A stretch of 64,000 nucleotides of DNA, from contig CAKUPQ010000005.1 in the NCBI GenBank assembly GCA_934675205.1, forward strand, positions 1-64,000, given 5' to 3'. A program made the translations under genes and the position numbers. Each line of letters starts with the position of its first letter. Position 1 is the stretch's first letter. Source of the DNA: an uncultured Flavobacteriaceae bacterium. Lineage in GTDB: Bacteria; Bacteroidota; Bacteroidia; Flavobacteriales; Flavobacteriaceae. Below the pieces are notes generated by a model. That model ran no database searches. It was not told where the DNA came from and saw only the letters and a program-made list of their open reading frames with translations. Below, in pieces: positions 27,015 to 34,465 of the stretch.

Positions 27015-27785
27015 TTATGCTTTCAGATAGTGCATTGAATAATCAAAAAATGCGTTCGGATTTTCTGCATGTAGCCAATGACCTGCCTTGCTGATAGTTT
27101 TTATCTCCGCATTCGGAAAGATTTCCAAAATATCGTATTCGTCCCTTTCTCTGATATAATTCGAGTTTTCCCCTCTTAAAAAAAGAACAGGTTTTTCAAA
27201 TTTTACATTTTTCGAAATGGCAATTCCCATATTGTCATAATTGTCCGTCAGGGATTTCAGATTCATTCGGAAACCGAGCTGTTCGGGGGTTGTTCGGTAA
27301 ACGTTTTTCATCAGAAATTGTCTTGTCCCGAAATCCGTAACATATTGTGCAATTACATCTTCAACTTCTTTTCTGTCTTTCTGAACGGAAAAATCAACCG
27401 AATTCAGAGCGTCTAAAATATCCTGATGATGCGGAGGATATTCTCTCGTGCTTATATCTACCACAATCAATTTGTTAATCAAATCAGGATAAGTAACAGC
27501 CAAAAACATAGCCAACTTCCCTCCCATTGAATGTCCGATAAGGTTAATTTTCTCCAAATTATGAACCCTACAATAATTCAGTATGTCTTGCATCATCAGC
27601 TTGTGAGAAAATTCCTCGGAATGAAAACTCCTCCCGTGATTTCGCAAATCCAATGAATGTACCTCAAAACCTTGTTCTGCAAATCTTCCCGACAAGGTTT
27701 TCCAATTATCAGACATTCCCAAATATCCGTGAAGTATTAAAAGTGGTGTTCCTGTTCCCTCGATTCTTGAATATAAAATTTCCAT
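27015..27785 (-). CDS. Alpha/beta hydrolase (YbfF-like esterase)
   Basis: 256 residues from the ATG at 27785; the frame to 27830 runs into an inverted repeat. Oxyanion motif LLILHGYLGMSDNW, nucleophile elbow GHSMGGK (Ser about 96), Asp in VLFLRGENSNYIRE and His in SKAGHWLHAENPNAF. It resembles the YbfF group of esterases with broad acyl-CoA/ester substrates. It lies 69 bases downstream of pdxJ across a perfect 17-bp hairpin. Confidence 0.88.
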   Translation of the reverse strand: MEILYSRIEGTGTPLLILHGYLGMSDNWKTLSGRFAEQGFEVHSLDLRNHGRSFHSEEFSHKLMMQDILNYCRVHNLEKINLIGHSMGGKLAMFLAVTYPDLINKLIVVDISTREYPPHHQDILDALNSVDFSVQKDRKEVEDVIAQYVTDFGTRQFLMKNVYRTTPEQLGFRMNLKSLTDNYDNMGIAISKNVKFEKPVLFLRGENSNYIRERDEYDILEIFPNAEIKTISKAGHWLHAENPNAFFDYSMHYLKA

Positions 27786-27799
27786 TGTTCTTGTTTTTT

Positions 27800-27848
27800 C
27801 CCGCAGATTTCGCAGATTTTCGCAAATCATTTCTGCGAAATCTGCGGG
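27800..27848. repeat. Perfect 17-bp inverted repeat between pdxJ and the hydrolase
   Basis: CCCGCAGATTTCGCAGA (27800-27816) and TCTGCGAAATCTGCGGG (27832-27848), 15-base loop. The CGCAGATTTCGCAGA wording is related to the other CAGATT-type intergenic repeats. Could act as a partial terminator on the minus strand (followed by AAAAAAC, not T), so it is more likely a dispersed repeat. Confidence 0.7.
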
Positions 27849-27854
27849 ACATTA

Positions 27855-28568
27855 TTATTTTAACTTGTTCAGATACATATTTACCACATTATCCAAACCT
27901 AAATACAGACTTTCGGAAATGAGTGCGTGTCCGATAGAGACTTCCAATAAATTCGGAATATTTTCTTTGAAAAACTTAATATTATCCAAACTCAAATCGT
28001 GTCCTGCATTGATTCCCAATTCTAATTCGTTTGCCAAAACAGCACTTTCGGTATAAGGTTTTATTCCGTTTTTGTTACCCAACCCGTACTGATGTGCAAA
28101 ACTTTCGGTATAAAGTTCGATTCTGTCCGTTCCTGTTGCTTTTGCTCCTTCAATCATTCCTAAAACAGGGTCAACGAAAATCGAAGTTCGGATTCCGTTT
28201 CGTTTGAATTCCGAAATAACTTCGGTCAGAAATTCTTTGTTTTTGATAGTATCCCAACCTGCATTAGAAGTCAAAGCGTCATCTCCGTCAGGAACAAGCG
28301 TTACTTGTGTCGGTTTGATTTCCAAAACCATATCCATAAACTGCTTAATCGGATTTCCCTCAATGTTATACTCTGTATAAACTATCGGTTTTAAATCATA
28401 AGCATCTTGGTATCGGATATGTCTTTGGTCAGGTCGTGGATGAATGGTAATCCCTTCTGCTCCAAACGATTGAATGTCGGTTGCGACTTTCAGCAAATCA
28501 GGAACGTTCCCTCCTCTTGAATTGCGGAGAGTAGCAATTTTGTTAATGTTTACGCTTAGTTTGGTCAT
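27855..28568 (-). CDS. pdxJ: Pyridoxine 5'-phosphate synthase
   Basis: 237 residues, TIM barrel. It condenses 1-deoxyxylulose 5-phosphate and 3-amino-2-oxopropyl phosphate to vitamin B6 phosphate. Signature regions: LSVNINKIATLRNSRGG, GITIHPRPDQRHI, PTQVTLVPDG, GTDRIELYTESFA, GINAGHDLSLDN and VSIGHALISESLYLG. Full length. A TATCTTTG element lies on the minus strand at 28585-28592, just upstream. Confidence 0.97.
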   Translation of the reverse strand: MTKLSVNINKIATLRNSRGGNVPDLLKVATDIQSFGAEGITIHPRPDQRHIRYQDAYDLKPIVYTEYNIEGNPIKQFMDMVLEIKPTQVTLVPDGDDALTSNAGWDTIKNKEFLTEVISEFKRNGIRTSIFVDPVLGMIEGAKATGTDRIELYTESFAHQYGLGNKNGIKPYTESAVLANELELGINAGHDLSLDNIKFFKENIPNLLEVSIGHALISESLYLGLDNVVNMYLNKLK

Positions 28569-28605
28569 TTGATTTTAATTTTTACAAAGATACCAAAATT
28601 AAACC

Positions 28606-29160
28606 TCAATCTTCTTCGATAATTTCAATCGTTGCTCGGAGTAATCCGTATTTTATATCTCGTGTTATTTCGAGAAAAGCAGATCTTGAAAGATCTAATT
28701 CTCTTCCTTTTGAGAATGGTCCTCTATCGTTTACAATCACTTCAACCGATTTTCCGTTAGCCTCATTGGTTACTTTGAGTTTTGTTCCGAAAGGGAGCGT
28801 TTTGTGAGCAGAAGTGAATTTTTTGTTATCAAAAATCTGTCCGCTTGCTGTTCTTCGTCCGTGAAATTTATCCGCATAATACGAAATAACAACATTGGTT
28901 TTAAAAGGTTTTAGATTTCCTGAAACGGAATCTTGCTGTATCTCAAAAACCTTGTCAAGCTCGAAAAGAACAATGTCTATTTTGGCAATACTGTCGAGCT
29001 TTTTCTGGAATAATTGCGACTGTTTTTGGTCTGTTTTACGAACGGTTACTTTGGTTTTTTTAACCGTATCCTGAACAATAATGCCTTTCTGGTTTGACAC
29101 TTTTTGAGAAAAAGCCATCAGTCCAAAAAGGCACAATAGTATGGAAATTATACTTTTCAA
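28606..29160 (-). CDS. rlpA: RlpA-like septal ring lytic transglycosylase domain protein
   Basis: 184 residues. Signal peptide MKSIISILLCLFGLMAFSQ. A Lys/Thr-rich linker precedes the double-psi beta-barrel domain (about 92-182): SYYADKFHGRRTASGQIFD, FTSAHKTLPFGTKLKVTN, VIVNDRGPFSKGRELDLSR. The catalytic-type Asp (NDRGPF) is present. The SPOR domain of the E. coli protein is absent. Expected to cleave denuded peptidoglycan in the periplasm. Confidence 0.88.
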   Translation of the reverse strand: MKSIISILLCLFGLMAFSQKVSNQKGIIVQDTVKKTKVTVRKTDQKQSQLFQKKLDSIAKIDIVLFELDKVFEIQQDSVSGNLKPFKTNVVISYYADKFHGRRTASGQIFDNKKFTSAHKTLPFGTKLKVTNEANGKSVEVIVNDRGPFSKGRELDLSRSAFLEITRDIKYGLLRATIEIIEED

Positions 29161-29169
29161 ATAACCCGA

Positions 29170-29619
29170 TTAAGAGGCCAACCAAGCTTTCCAAGGGATT
29201 CTGCTCAAAATAAGCACTAATGCAATCAAATACATCAACCAAATCGACTTGAATTTCGCCTTGTCCGTAGTTACCGATTTGTGTTTTGACCAACCGATTG
29301 TTACCAAAACAATTCCAATCAAATTGATAAGCGGATGCTCAATAAGATATAATCTTAAATCCGAATTTTTCATTACTTCTCCCATTCCGATTTCTTTCAT
29401 CGTGTTGTAATACGGAGAAAGAAAATACAGAAACATAGCCAACAACAGCTGAATATGTGTGACAATCAGCCCGAAAAGTGAGACTTTTCTGTCTTTAGCG
29501 GTAAAAGGTTTTTTTCTCAAAAAACCGATTAAAGCATTTACCACTGCAACCAATAATAAAATAAGAACCAAATAAGCCCAACCCGAATGAGCCTCTTTAA
29601 TGATGTTGTAAAAATTCAT
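29170..29619 (-). CDS. Four-helix membrane protein, cytochrome-b-like
   Basis: 149 residues from the ATG at 29619; an upstream in-frame start at 29655 is possible but unlikely. Four hydrophobic segments: WAYLVLILLLVAVVNALIGF, SLFGLIVTHIQLLLAMFLYF, HPLINLIGIVLVTIG and SIWLMYLIALVLILSRI. Histidines sit at helix positions (EAHSGWAYL, IVTHIQLL, LIEHPLINL) that could ligate heme as in small cytochrome b proteins. This is a suggestion only. Confidence 0.55.
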   Translation of the reverse strand: MNFYNIIKEAHSGWAYLVLILLLVAVVNALIGFLRKKPFTAKDRKVSLFGLIVTHIQLLLAMFLYFLSPYYNTMKEIGMGEVMKNSDLRLYLIEHPLINLIGIVLVTIGWSKHKSVTTDKAKFKSIWLMYLIALVLILSRIPWKAWLAS

Positions 29620-29694
29620 ACGTTTTTTGTTTTTGTTTCTGACAAAGCTAATCAAAAATCAGATTGATTTAAAATTATTTTAGATATTTTGCGT

Positions 29695-30195
29695 CTAAAA
29701 CCAAATGTACCAATACTGATAAACCTTATAACAAAACAACACCAAAAACATAAAACACATAACAATCTTGATAAATGTTCCTGTCAAAAAACCGATAAAC
29801 GAACCAACAGCCGCTTTCAAAGCTCGGTTTATATCTTTGGAATCATAAATCAATTCCCCAACCAACGCTCCTACAAAAGGTCCTAAAATGAATCCGAACG
29901 GAACAGGAGTAAAAATCCCGACAATCAAACCGATGTTCGTTCCCCATATTCCGTATTTGCTGCCTCCAAAACGCTTTGTTCCTTGAGCCGGAATGATGTA
30001 ATCAAGTACAGAAATCACAAGCATTATGACAAAAGTTGTCCCTAAAAACCAATAATCAGTCGGGATTCCCTTGACAAAATAAAGACACAAAAGCCCGACC
30101 CAACTCAATGGAGGTCCCGGAAGAACAGGCAAAAAACTCCCTAAAAACCCGACTATTATAAGTAGTAAACCTAAAATTAAAAAAACGTATTCCAT
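29695..30195 (-). CDS. DUF456 family membrane protein
   Basis: 166 residues, mostly hydrophobic, with about four to five helices. The N-terminal LLLIIVGFLGSFLPVLPGPPLSWVGL and FTPVPFGFILGPFVGALVGEL with a glycine-rich loop are typical of DUF456. Function unknown. Confidence 0.85.
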   Translation of the reverse strand: MEYVFLILGLLLIIVGFLGSFLPVLPGPPLSWVGLLCLYFVKGIPTDYWFLGTTFVIMLVISVLDYIIPAQGTKRFGGSKYGIWGTNIGLIVGIFTPVPFGFILGPFVGALVGELIYDSKDINRALKAAVGSFIGFLTGTFIKIVMCFMFLVLFCYKVYQYWYIWF

Positions 30196-30198
30196 AAT

Positions 30199-30241
30199 TA
30201 GAATCGGTTTAAAATTGTTTTAGATAGTTTTAAACAGATTC
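30199..30241. repeat. Inverted repeat of the GAATCTGTTTAAAA type
   Basis: TTAGAATCGGTTTAAAA (about 30202) and TTTTAAACAGATTCTA (about 30226) pair with one or two mismatches. The ends recall the AGAGCCTGTTTAAA family and the small palindrome at 36478-36492. Confidence 0.5.
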
Positions 30242-30303
30242 TACGAAAATAGAATATTTTCATATCATAATCCTAAAATTGGCAATTTATTTAATATTTC
30301 GCT

Positions 30304-30311
30304 TAACTTTG
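30304..30311 (+). promoter_or_regulatory. -7 element of lptB
   Basis: TAACTTTG with TTG about 22 bases upstream (30279). ATG at 30331 is 19 bases downstream, supporting that start over 30313. Confidence 0.5.
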
Positions 30312-30330
30312 CTTGTTTATAAGAAGTAAA

Positions 30331-31071
30331 ATGAAGTTAAGAGCAGAGAATCTGATTAAAACCTATAAAAAACGTACCGTTGTAAAAGGTGTTTCCGTTG
30401 AAGTAAGTCAAGGAGAAATTGTAGGACTTTTGGGTCCGAACGGAGCAGGAAAAACAACCTCGTTCTATATGATTGTAGGGTTTGTAAAGCCAAACGGAGG
30501 AAATATTTATCTCGATGATTTGAATATTACCGATTTTCCGATGTACAAAAGAGCCCAACACGGAATCGGATATTTGGCTCAAGAAGCATCGGTTTTCAGA
30601 AAACTATCTATCGAAGATAATATTTTGAGCGTGCTTCAACTTACTAATCTTTCCAAAAAAGAGCAACAATACAAATTGGATTCTCTTATTGATGAATTTA
30701 GTTTGGGACATATCCGAAAAAACCGAGGTGATTTATTATCGGGAGGAGAAAGAAGACGTACCGAAATTGCACGAGCATTAGCAACTGACCCGAAATTCAT
30801 CCTGCTTGACGAACCCTTTGCAGGAGTTGACCCGGTTGCTGTCGAAGATATTCAGAGAATCGTTGCCCAGCTCAAAAACAAAAATATCGGAATCCTCATT
30901 ACCGACCATAATGTGCAGGAAACTCTTGCTATTACAGACAAAACTTATCTGATGTTTGAGGGAGCAATCCTAAAAGCAGGTGTTCCCGAAGAACTCGTAC
31001 AAGACGAAATGGTCAGAAAAGTATATTTAGGACAGAATTTTGAATTGCGGAAAAAGAAATTGGAGTTCTAA
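30331..31071 (+). CDS. lptB: LPS export ABC transporter ATPase LptB
   Basis: 246 residues from the ATG at 30331. Walker A GPNGAGKTTS, Q-loop YLAQEASVFR, signature LLSGGERRRTEIARAL, Walker B FILLDEPFAGVDP, H-loop ITDHNVQETL. The KxYKKRTVVKGVS start and the ALATDP/EPFAGVDP context are typical of LptB rather than of other ABC ATPases. It powers transport of LPS from the inner membrane with LptFG, which are elsewhere. Own promoter and terminator. Confidence 0.93.
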   Translation: MKLRAENLIKTYKKRTVVKGVSVEVSQGEIVGLLGPNGAGKTTSFYMIVGFVKPNGGNIYLDDLNITDFPMYKRAQHGIGYLAQEASVFRKLSIEDNILSVLQLTNLSKKEQQYKLDSLIDEFSLGHIRKNRGDLLSGGERRRTEIARALATDPKFILLDEPFAGVDPVAVEDIQRIVAQLKNKNIGILITDHNVQETLAITDKTYLMFEGAILKAGVPEELVQDEMVRKVYLGQNFELRKKKLEF

Positions 31072-31076
31072 AAAAC

Positions 31077-31107
31077 AAAAAAGGCTTTCGTTTTGAAAGC
31101 CTTTTTT
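31077..31107. terminator. Bidirectional terminator between lptB and pruA
   Basis: AAAAAAGGCTTTC (31077-31089) pairs with GAAAGCCTTTTTT (31095-31107) with a 5-base loop; A and T runs serve both convergent genes. Confidence 0.88.
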
Positions 31108-31113
31108 AAAATA

Positions 31114-32739
31114 TTATCCCAAAAACGGATATCTGTAATCCGTAGGGGGAACTAATGTTTCTTTGATTGTTCTTACAGAAACCCAACGAAGTAAGTTCAG
31201 AGCAGAGCCTGCTTTATCGTTTGTTCCCGAGCCTCTTGCTCCTCCGAATGGTTGGTTTCCTACCACAGCTCCTGTCGGTTTATCGTTAATATAGAAGTTT
31301 CCTGCACAATTCTGTAATTTTTGTGAGGCTACTTCAATAGCATATCTGTCTTGTGAGAAAACAGCTCCCGTAAGTGCATATTCTGAAGTGGAATCAACTA
31401 AATCAAGTGTTTCTTCCCATTTGTTATCATCATATACATAAATCGTAAGCACAGGTCCGAAAAGCTCGGTTTCCATCGTTACATACTTCGGGTTAGTTGT
31501 CAGAATCACAGTCGGCTCAATAAAATACCCTACCGATTTGTCGTAATTTCCTCCTGCAATAATTTCAGCATCAGAATCTTGTTTTGCTCTGTCGATATAT
31601 CCTGCTAATTTATTAAATGAATCTTCCGAAATAACAGCTGTTACGAAGTTTTCCAGGTTTTCAGGACTTCCCATTTTGATAGTTGCCAGATCTTTTAACA
31701 TCAATTCTTTTGCCTCATTCCACATACTTTTCGGAAGATAAGCTCTCGAAGCAGCCGAACATTTTTGTCCCTGAAACTCAAAAGCCCCTCTTACCAATCC
31801 TGTAACCACTTGTTTTACATCGGCACTCGGATGAGCGATTACGAAGTCTTTTCCTCCTGTTTCTCCTATAATTCTCGGATAAGATTTGTAGTTAGAAATG
31901 TTGTTTCCGATGGTTTTCCAAATATCATTGAAAACTCCCGTAGAACCCGTAAAGTGGACTCCTGCCAATTCTCTGTGATTCAGAATCACATCACTAATCA
32001 TAGATGAATTTCCGTAAACCACATTGATAACTCCGTCAGGAACTCCCGCTTTTTTGAAGATTTCCACGATTACATTCGCAGAAAAAATCTGTGTTGCAGC
32101 AGGTTTCCAAACTACTACATTCCCCATAAGGGCAGCAGAAGACGGAAGATTTCCCGAAATAGCAGTAAAATTAAAAGGTGTAATCGCATATACAAATCCC
32201 TCCAACGGACGATATTCTACTCTGTTCCAAGTAGTTGAATCCGAAATAGGTTGGTCTTGGTAGATTTGAGTCATATATTCTACGTTAAAACGCAAGAAAT
32301 CAATAAACTCACAAGCTGCATCAATTTCAGCCTGATGTACCGTTTTGGATTGAGCAATCATAGTAGCTGCATTGATTTTTGCTCTATAAGGTCCTGCAAT
32401 AAGTTCGGCAGCTTTCAAAAAGATAGAAGCTCTGTGTTCCCAAGCCATTTCAGCCCATTTTGTACGAGCCTCCAAAGCATTGGCAATCGCTTCTTCGATA
32501 TGATTTTTTTCGGCTAAATGATATTTTCCGACAATATGCTTGTGGTCGTGCGGAGCAGAAAGGTTTTTGGTATTTCCTGTTCTGATTTCTTTTCCTCCAA
32601 TATATAACGGAACATCAATTTGAGCGTTCCACATTTCTTTATAAGCATTTAAAACAGCTTCTCTTTCGGGAGTTCCTTTTGCATACGATTTTACAGGGTC
32701 GTTTACCGCTTTAGGAACATTAAAAAATCCTTTTGACAT
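31114..32739 (-). CDS. pruA: L-glutamate gamma-semialdehyde dehydrogenase (P5C dehydrogenase)
   Basis: 541 residues, monofunctional. Second step of proline degradation: oxidises glutamate semialdehyde to glutamate with NAD. Start SKGFFNVPKAVNDPVKSYAKG, NAD site TGSTGVFNDIW, catalytic Glu in GETGGKDFV and Cys in GQKCSAASRAY. The substrate-specific end NQPFGGARGSGTNDKAGS is characteristic of the eukaryotic/Bacteroidota-like P5CDH. Own promoter (32768-32795). No proline dehydrogenase is next to it. Confidence 0.95.
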   Translation of the reverse strand: MSKGFFNVPKAVNDPVKSYAKGTPEREAVLNAYKEMWNAQIDVPLYIGGKEIRTGNTKNLSAPHDHKHIVGKYHLAEKNHIEEAIANALEARTKWAEMAWEHRASIFLKAAELIAGPYRAKINAATMIAQSKTVHQAEIDAACEFIDFLRFNVEYMTQIYQDQPISDSTTWNRVEYRPLEGFVYAITPFNFTAISGNLPSSAALMGNVVVWKPAATQIFSANVIVEIFKKAGVPDGVINVVYGNSSMISDVILNHRELAGVHFTGSTGVFNDIWKTIGNNISNYKSYPRIIGETGGKDFVIAHPSADVKQVVTGLVRGAFEFQGQKCSAASRAYLPKSMWNEAKELMLKDLATIKMGSPENLENFVTAVISEDSFNKLAGYIDRAKQDSDAEIIAGGNYDKSVGYFIEPTVILTTNPKYVTMETELFGPVLTIYVYDDNKWEETLDLVDSTSEYALTGAVFSQDRYAIEVASQKLQNCAGNFYINDKPTGAVVGNQPFGGARGSGTNDKAGSALNLLRWVSVRTIKETLVPPTDYRYPFLG

Positions 32740-32767
32740 AGTTTTATGTTTTGTAATTTAATAGCTG

Positions 32768-32795
32768 CAAATGTACGAAAAAAGATTCAATTCAA
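32768..32795 (-). promoter_or_regulatory. Promoter of pruA
   Basis: Minus strand TTG (32793-32795), 17 bases, TACATTTG (32768-32775), 29 bases before the ATG. Confidence 0.55.
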
Positions 32796-32812
32796 GTTTA
32801 ATCTTTTTTTTG

Positions 32813-32820
32813 TAACTTTG
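32813..32820 (+). promoter_or_regulatory. -7 element of the CBS-domain gene
   Basis: TAACTTTG ends 5 bases before the ATG at 32826, which implies a leaderless or nearly leaderless mRNA. Confidence 0.45.
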
Positions 32821-32825
32821 TATTT

Positions 32826-33482
32826 ATGATAAATACGGACAAGTACATTCATTCCCGTCTGCAACCTTTTGAGGTAAACAAAAATGTTACTGATATTCAG
32901 GATTTTTTCCTCAATAACGGATTTTCTCATTTTCCGATTACGCAAGACGGAATTTATATCGGAAGTGTTGCTTCCGATGATGTGGAAACTTTCGATTCGG
33001 ACAAAAAAATTGACGATTATCGCTATACTCTCGAAGGTTTTTTTGTCAGAGATAGCACAAATTGGCTTGATGTTTTGGAAAAATTTGCTCAAAACCAAAC
33101 CGATGTAATGCCTGTGCTGAATCAGGAAAATGTGTATTTGGGATATTATAAACTCTCGGATATTGTTCAGATTTTTAGCGAAACGTCTTTTCTGCGGGAA
33201 CACGGAGGGATTATTGTAGTCGAAAAAAATATAACGCAGTATTCAGCTTCCGAAATTGCTCAAATCGTAGAAAGCAACGGACACAAACTACTCGGAATGT
33301 TCGTTTCTGAAATGGACGATAAGGTTGAGGTTTACCTAAAGGTAAATACAGAAAATCTGAACGAAATTCTACAAAGTTTCAGACGATACGAATACGAAAT
33401 CATCTCGGAACATTCCGAAGATATTTATATGCAAAGTCTTAAAGAAAGACTTGATTATATGGACAAATACCTCAATATTTAA
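32826..33482 (+). CDS. CBS-domain protein upstream of nadK
   Basis: 218 residues. Two CBS-like units: residues about 10-70 (NGFSHFPITQDGIYIGSVASDD) and 72-125 (FAQNQTDVMPVLNQENVYLGYYKLSDIV). A C-terminal ACT-like part follows (GIIVVEKNITQYSASEIAQIVESNGHKLLG). CBS pairs bind adenosyl nucleotides. It ends 4 bases before nadK, so the two are surely co-transcribed; a regulatory link to NAD(P) metabolism is possible but unproven. Linkage to nadK is common in Flavobacteriia as I recall. Confidence 0.85.
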   Translation: MINTDKYIHSRLQPFEVNKNVTDIQDFFLNNGFSHFPITQDGIYIGSVASDDVETFDSDKKIDDYRYTLEGFFVRDSTNWLDVLEKFAQNQTDVMPVLNQENVYLGYYKLSDIVQIFSETSFLREHGGIIVVEKNITQYSASEIAQIVESNGHKLLGMFVSEMDDKVEVYLKVNTENLNEILQSFRRYEYEIISEHSEDIYMQSLKERLDYMDKYLNI

Positions 33483-33486
33483 GTGT

Positions 33487-34368
33487 ATGAAATTTGCTGT
33501 TTACGGACAATATTACCAGGAAAGTTATGATGAAATCCTAAAGGAAATTCTCTTGTTTTCTAAAGAAAAAAATATTGAAGTTGTTTTTGAAAAGACTTTT
33601 TATGAGATGATTGCCTGTAAAGAATCTTTCGGAAAAGTAGCCACTTTTGCTACCCACAAAGAATTGGATTCGTCTTTTGACATATTTATAAGTGTGGGTG
33701 GAGATGGAACGATTTTGAGAGCCTCAACTTTTGTCCGTGATTCGGGAATTCCGATTTTGGGAATCAATGCCGGACGATTAGGATTTTTGGCAAGTATTCC
33801 GAAAGAAAGCGTGTTGCATTATCTGAATTTGGTGTATCAAAAGAACTATTCACTTTCCAGACGAACGCTTTTAGGACTTACTACGTCAATCAAAGTTCCC
33901 GAGTTGGACGAAATCAATTTTGCCCTTAACGAAGTGAGTATCAACCGAAAAGACACCACTTCGATGATTGTTATCGAAACCTATCTGAACGGAGAATACC
34001 TAAATTCATATTGGGCAGACGGACTGATTATCTCAACTCCTACGGGCTCTACGGGATATTCGTTGAGCTGTGGAGGAGCGGTTTTGCTCCCTGATGCAAA
34101 AAGCCTGATTATCACTCCGATTGCCCCTCACAACCTCAACACACGACCAATTGTAACTCCCGAAGAAACCGAAATAAAACTCAAAGTTTCGGGCAGAGAA
34201 GAACAATATTTGGTTTCGCTTGACTCAAGAATATTTACCATTACCAACGAAAACGAACTTACTATAAAGAAAAAACCATTCGATATAAATATGGTTGCCT
34301 TTGAAGATAAATCGTTTTTAGAAACACTTCGGAATAAACTTTTGTGGGGAGAAGATAAAAGGAATTAA
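33487..34368 (+). CDS. nadK: NAD kinase
   Basis: 293 residues from the ATG at 33487. Phosphorylates NAD to NADP. GGDGT at 71-75 (catalytic Asp), NEVSINRKDTTSMIVIE, and TPTGSTGYSLSCGG are all present. Second gene of the CBS-nadK operon. The longer frame from 33451 overlaps the CBS gene and is not used. Confidence 0.97.
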   Translation: MKFAVYGQYYQESYDEILKEILLFSKEKNIEVVFEKTFYEMIACKESFGKVATFATHKELDSSFDIFISVGGDGTILRASTFVRDSGIPILGINAGRLGFLASIPKESVLHYLNLVYQKNYSLSRRTLLGLTTSIKVPELDEINFALNEVSINRKDTTSMIVIETYLNGEYLNSYWADGLIISTPTGSTGYSLSCGGAVLLPDAKSLIITPIAPHNLNTRPIVTPEETEIKLKVSGREEQYLVSLDSRIFTITNENELTIKKKPFDINMVAFEDKSFLETLRNKLLWGEDKRN

Positions 34369-34430
34369 CACAGATTTACACCAATCATCACAGATCACAA
34401 GAGCTAAAAGCATTTGTGTAAATTTATGTT
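34368..34430. repeat. Dispersed repeat after nadK
   Basis: AACACAGATTTACAC (34368-34382) pairs with GTGTAAATTTATGTT near 34416-34430 at 12 of 15 positions. Related in wording to the CAGATTACAC words of 20092-20159. Confidence 0.5.
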
Positions 34431-34441
34431 TTAAATTTCCC

Positions 34442-34449
34442 TATCTTTG
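34442..34449 (+). promoter_or_regulatory. -7 element of comEC
   Basis: TATCTTTG, 16 bases before the comEC ATG at 34466. Confidence 0.45.
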
Positions 34450-34465
34450 AGAAAATCAAACCTTT

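Noticed and set aside
27800..27848. Hairpin as terminator of pdxJ
   Set aside because: On the minus strand the hairpin is followed by A-rich, not T-rich, sequence; it fits the dispersed repeats better.
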